From positions 124,001-188,000 of the forward strand of contig NW_026733060.1 of NCBI RefSeq assembly GCF_028476545.1: 64,000 bases of DNA, given 5' to 3'. The notes beneath the pieces were generated by a model that saw only the letters and a list, made by a program, of their open reading frames with translations, ran no database searches and was not told the DNA's origin. Of the stretch, positions 62,817 to 64,000 are shown piece by piece. This DNA comes from Physella acuta (lineage: Eukaryota; Mollusca; Gastropoda; Physidae). Within the stretch, counting starts at the first letter, position 1; each line of letters opens with the position of its first letter. Made by a program: the position numbers and the translations under genes.

Positions 62817-62949
<133 letters not shown>

Positions 62950-63029
62950 GCCATTTAGCATACATATACGGTGACACAAGTTTTAACAAATTACAATTTA
63001 CATGTGTGTGATTGACAAGAGCTAGTGTA

Positions 63030-63615
63030 AAGCAACACATCCTAGACCTACTTGTACACCAACTAGTAACACATCTTAGACATACTTTATACCAACTAGC
63101 AACACATTTCAGATCTACTTGTATACCAATTAGCAACACATCTTAGACATACTTTATACCAACTAGCAATACATTTCAGACCTACTTGTATACCAAGTAG
63201 TAACACATTTCAGACCTACTTGTATACCAACTAGCAACACATTTCAGACCTACTTGTATACCAACTAGCAACACATTTCAGACCTACTTGTATACCAACT
63301 AGCAACACATCTTAGACATACTTTTTACCAACTAGCAACACATCTTAGACATACTTTTTACCAACTAGCAACACATCTTAGACATACTTTTTACCAACTA
63401 GCAACACATCTTAGACATACTTTTTACCAACTAGCAACACATCTTAGACCTATGTGTATACCAACTAGCAACACATCTTAGAACTACTTGTATAACAACT
63501 AGCAACACATCTTAGACATACTTTTTACCAACTAGCAACACATCTTAGACTTGTATACCAACTAGCAACACATCTTAGAACTACTTGTATAACAACTAGC
63601 AACACATCTTAACGG
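63030..63615. repeat. ~32-bp minisatellite (TACCAACTAGCAACACATCT + TAGACATACTTT)
   Basis: About 18 copies. Variant blocks (TTTCAGACCTACTTGTA versus CTTAGACATACTTTTTA) occur in runs, indicating local homogenisation. Confidence 0.95.
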
Positions 63616-63619
63616 TAAA

Positions 63620-64000
63620 GAAACAATTTTGTATGTGTACTAGTATGTAAGGTTTTAAGACTTCTGATACTACTGTGTGTAACAATAATTCATGACTATT
63701 AGTGAAATAATTTTAAACTGCTCTGTTAGACATATTATATTATGAGTTAATGAAGGTTCGTATCCCAAGTAATATGTAAGTAAATGGTTGGAGATTATGA
63801 ACATTTTATAGGTTAAATGTGAATTTTTACTGAACATGCATTTATATTTATGACTGGCCCTGTCGGTAGTGTTACTTCAATGAGAGATGCACAATAAACA
63901 ACTAAGTTCATTAACTCTACCGCATGCATTTTTTAAAATATTATTTTGTGTATTGGTACTAGTTATATATTTTTTTTTTAAATTTCAACTCTTTTTATGA
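63620..64000. other. No gene seen; AT-rich
   Basis: Unique DNA to the right edge, nothing recognised. Confidence 0.5.

Overview
The window reads as nuclear DNA from an animal, most likely a mollusc and probably a gastropod. One recognisable host gene is present: exon 1 of a posterior-class Hox gene (Post2/Post1 type). It is transcribed leftwards at 340-838 and runs off the left edge through a GTAAGT splice donor, so the homeodomain exon is not in view. The mollusc assignment rests on this exon plus at least five or six fragments of a tRNA-derived SINE whose conserved core (a CAGGTGAACTCTACTT-like block, and on one copy the flanking GAGTCCACCCAG and AGGTCT blocks) I recognise from mollusc genomes.

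The other ~63 kb lies upstream of that gene, and I can support no other protein-coding gene in it. The open frames there fall in simple repeats, in minisatellites whose unit is a multiple of three, or in short GC-rich stretches open on both strands. No complete tRNA, rRNA or miRNA gene was recognised. miR-10 and iab-4-like seeds were looked for by eye and not found.

Layout: 1-1000 holds the Hox exon, its intron start and a tRNA-like (SINE head) sequence just 5' of the ATG. 1-13.4 kb is mixed unique DNA and small degenerate tandem repeats, with two homeodomain-site-rich stretches (3.37-3.56 and 9.5-10.2 kb). 13.4-18.0 kb is a stack of unrelated minisatellites with units of about 27, 17, 22, 60, 61, 36, 34 and 31 bp. 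19-25.3 kb has more minisatellites and a CpG-rich patch at 22.2-22.5 kb. 31.2-32.9 kb is a 30-bp purine-rich minisatellite of about 50 copies. 34,696-35,537 is a non-autonomous hAT element with a perfect 8-bp target duplication. 44.6-46.0 kb has two more arrays and a near-complete SINE. 46.2-46.9 and 53.7-55.2 kb carry three copies of one transposon family that looks Helentron-related (HINE-like), two of them nearly in tandem. 57-63.6 kb is again rich in minisatellites.

By rough count a quarter of the window is tandem repeat. About ten (AT)n arrays and about thirty long G or C homopolymer runs are also present. Functionally this looks like a repeat-inflated upstream (intergenic) domain of a posterior Hox gene. 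Candidate regulatory stretches are marked, but these are inferences from motif content and lack of repeats. Nothing here looks like a new multi-gene system.
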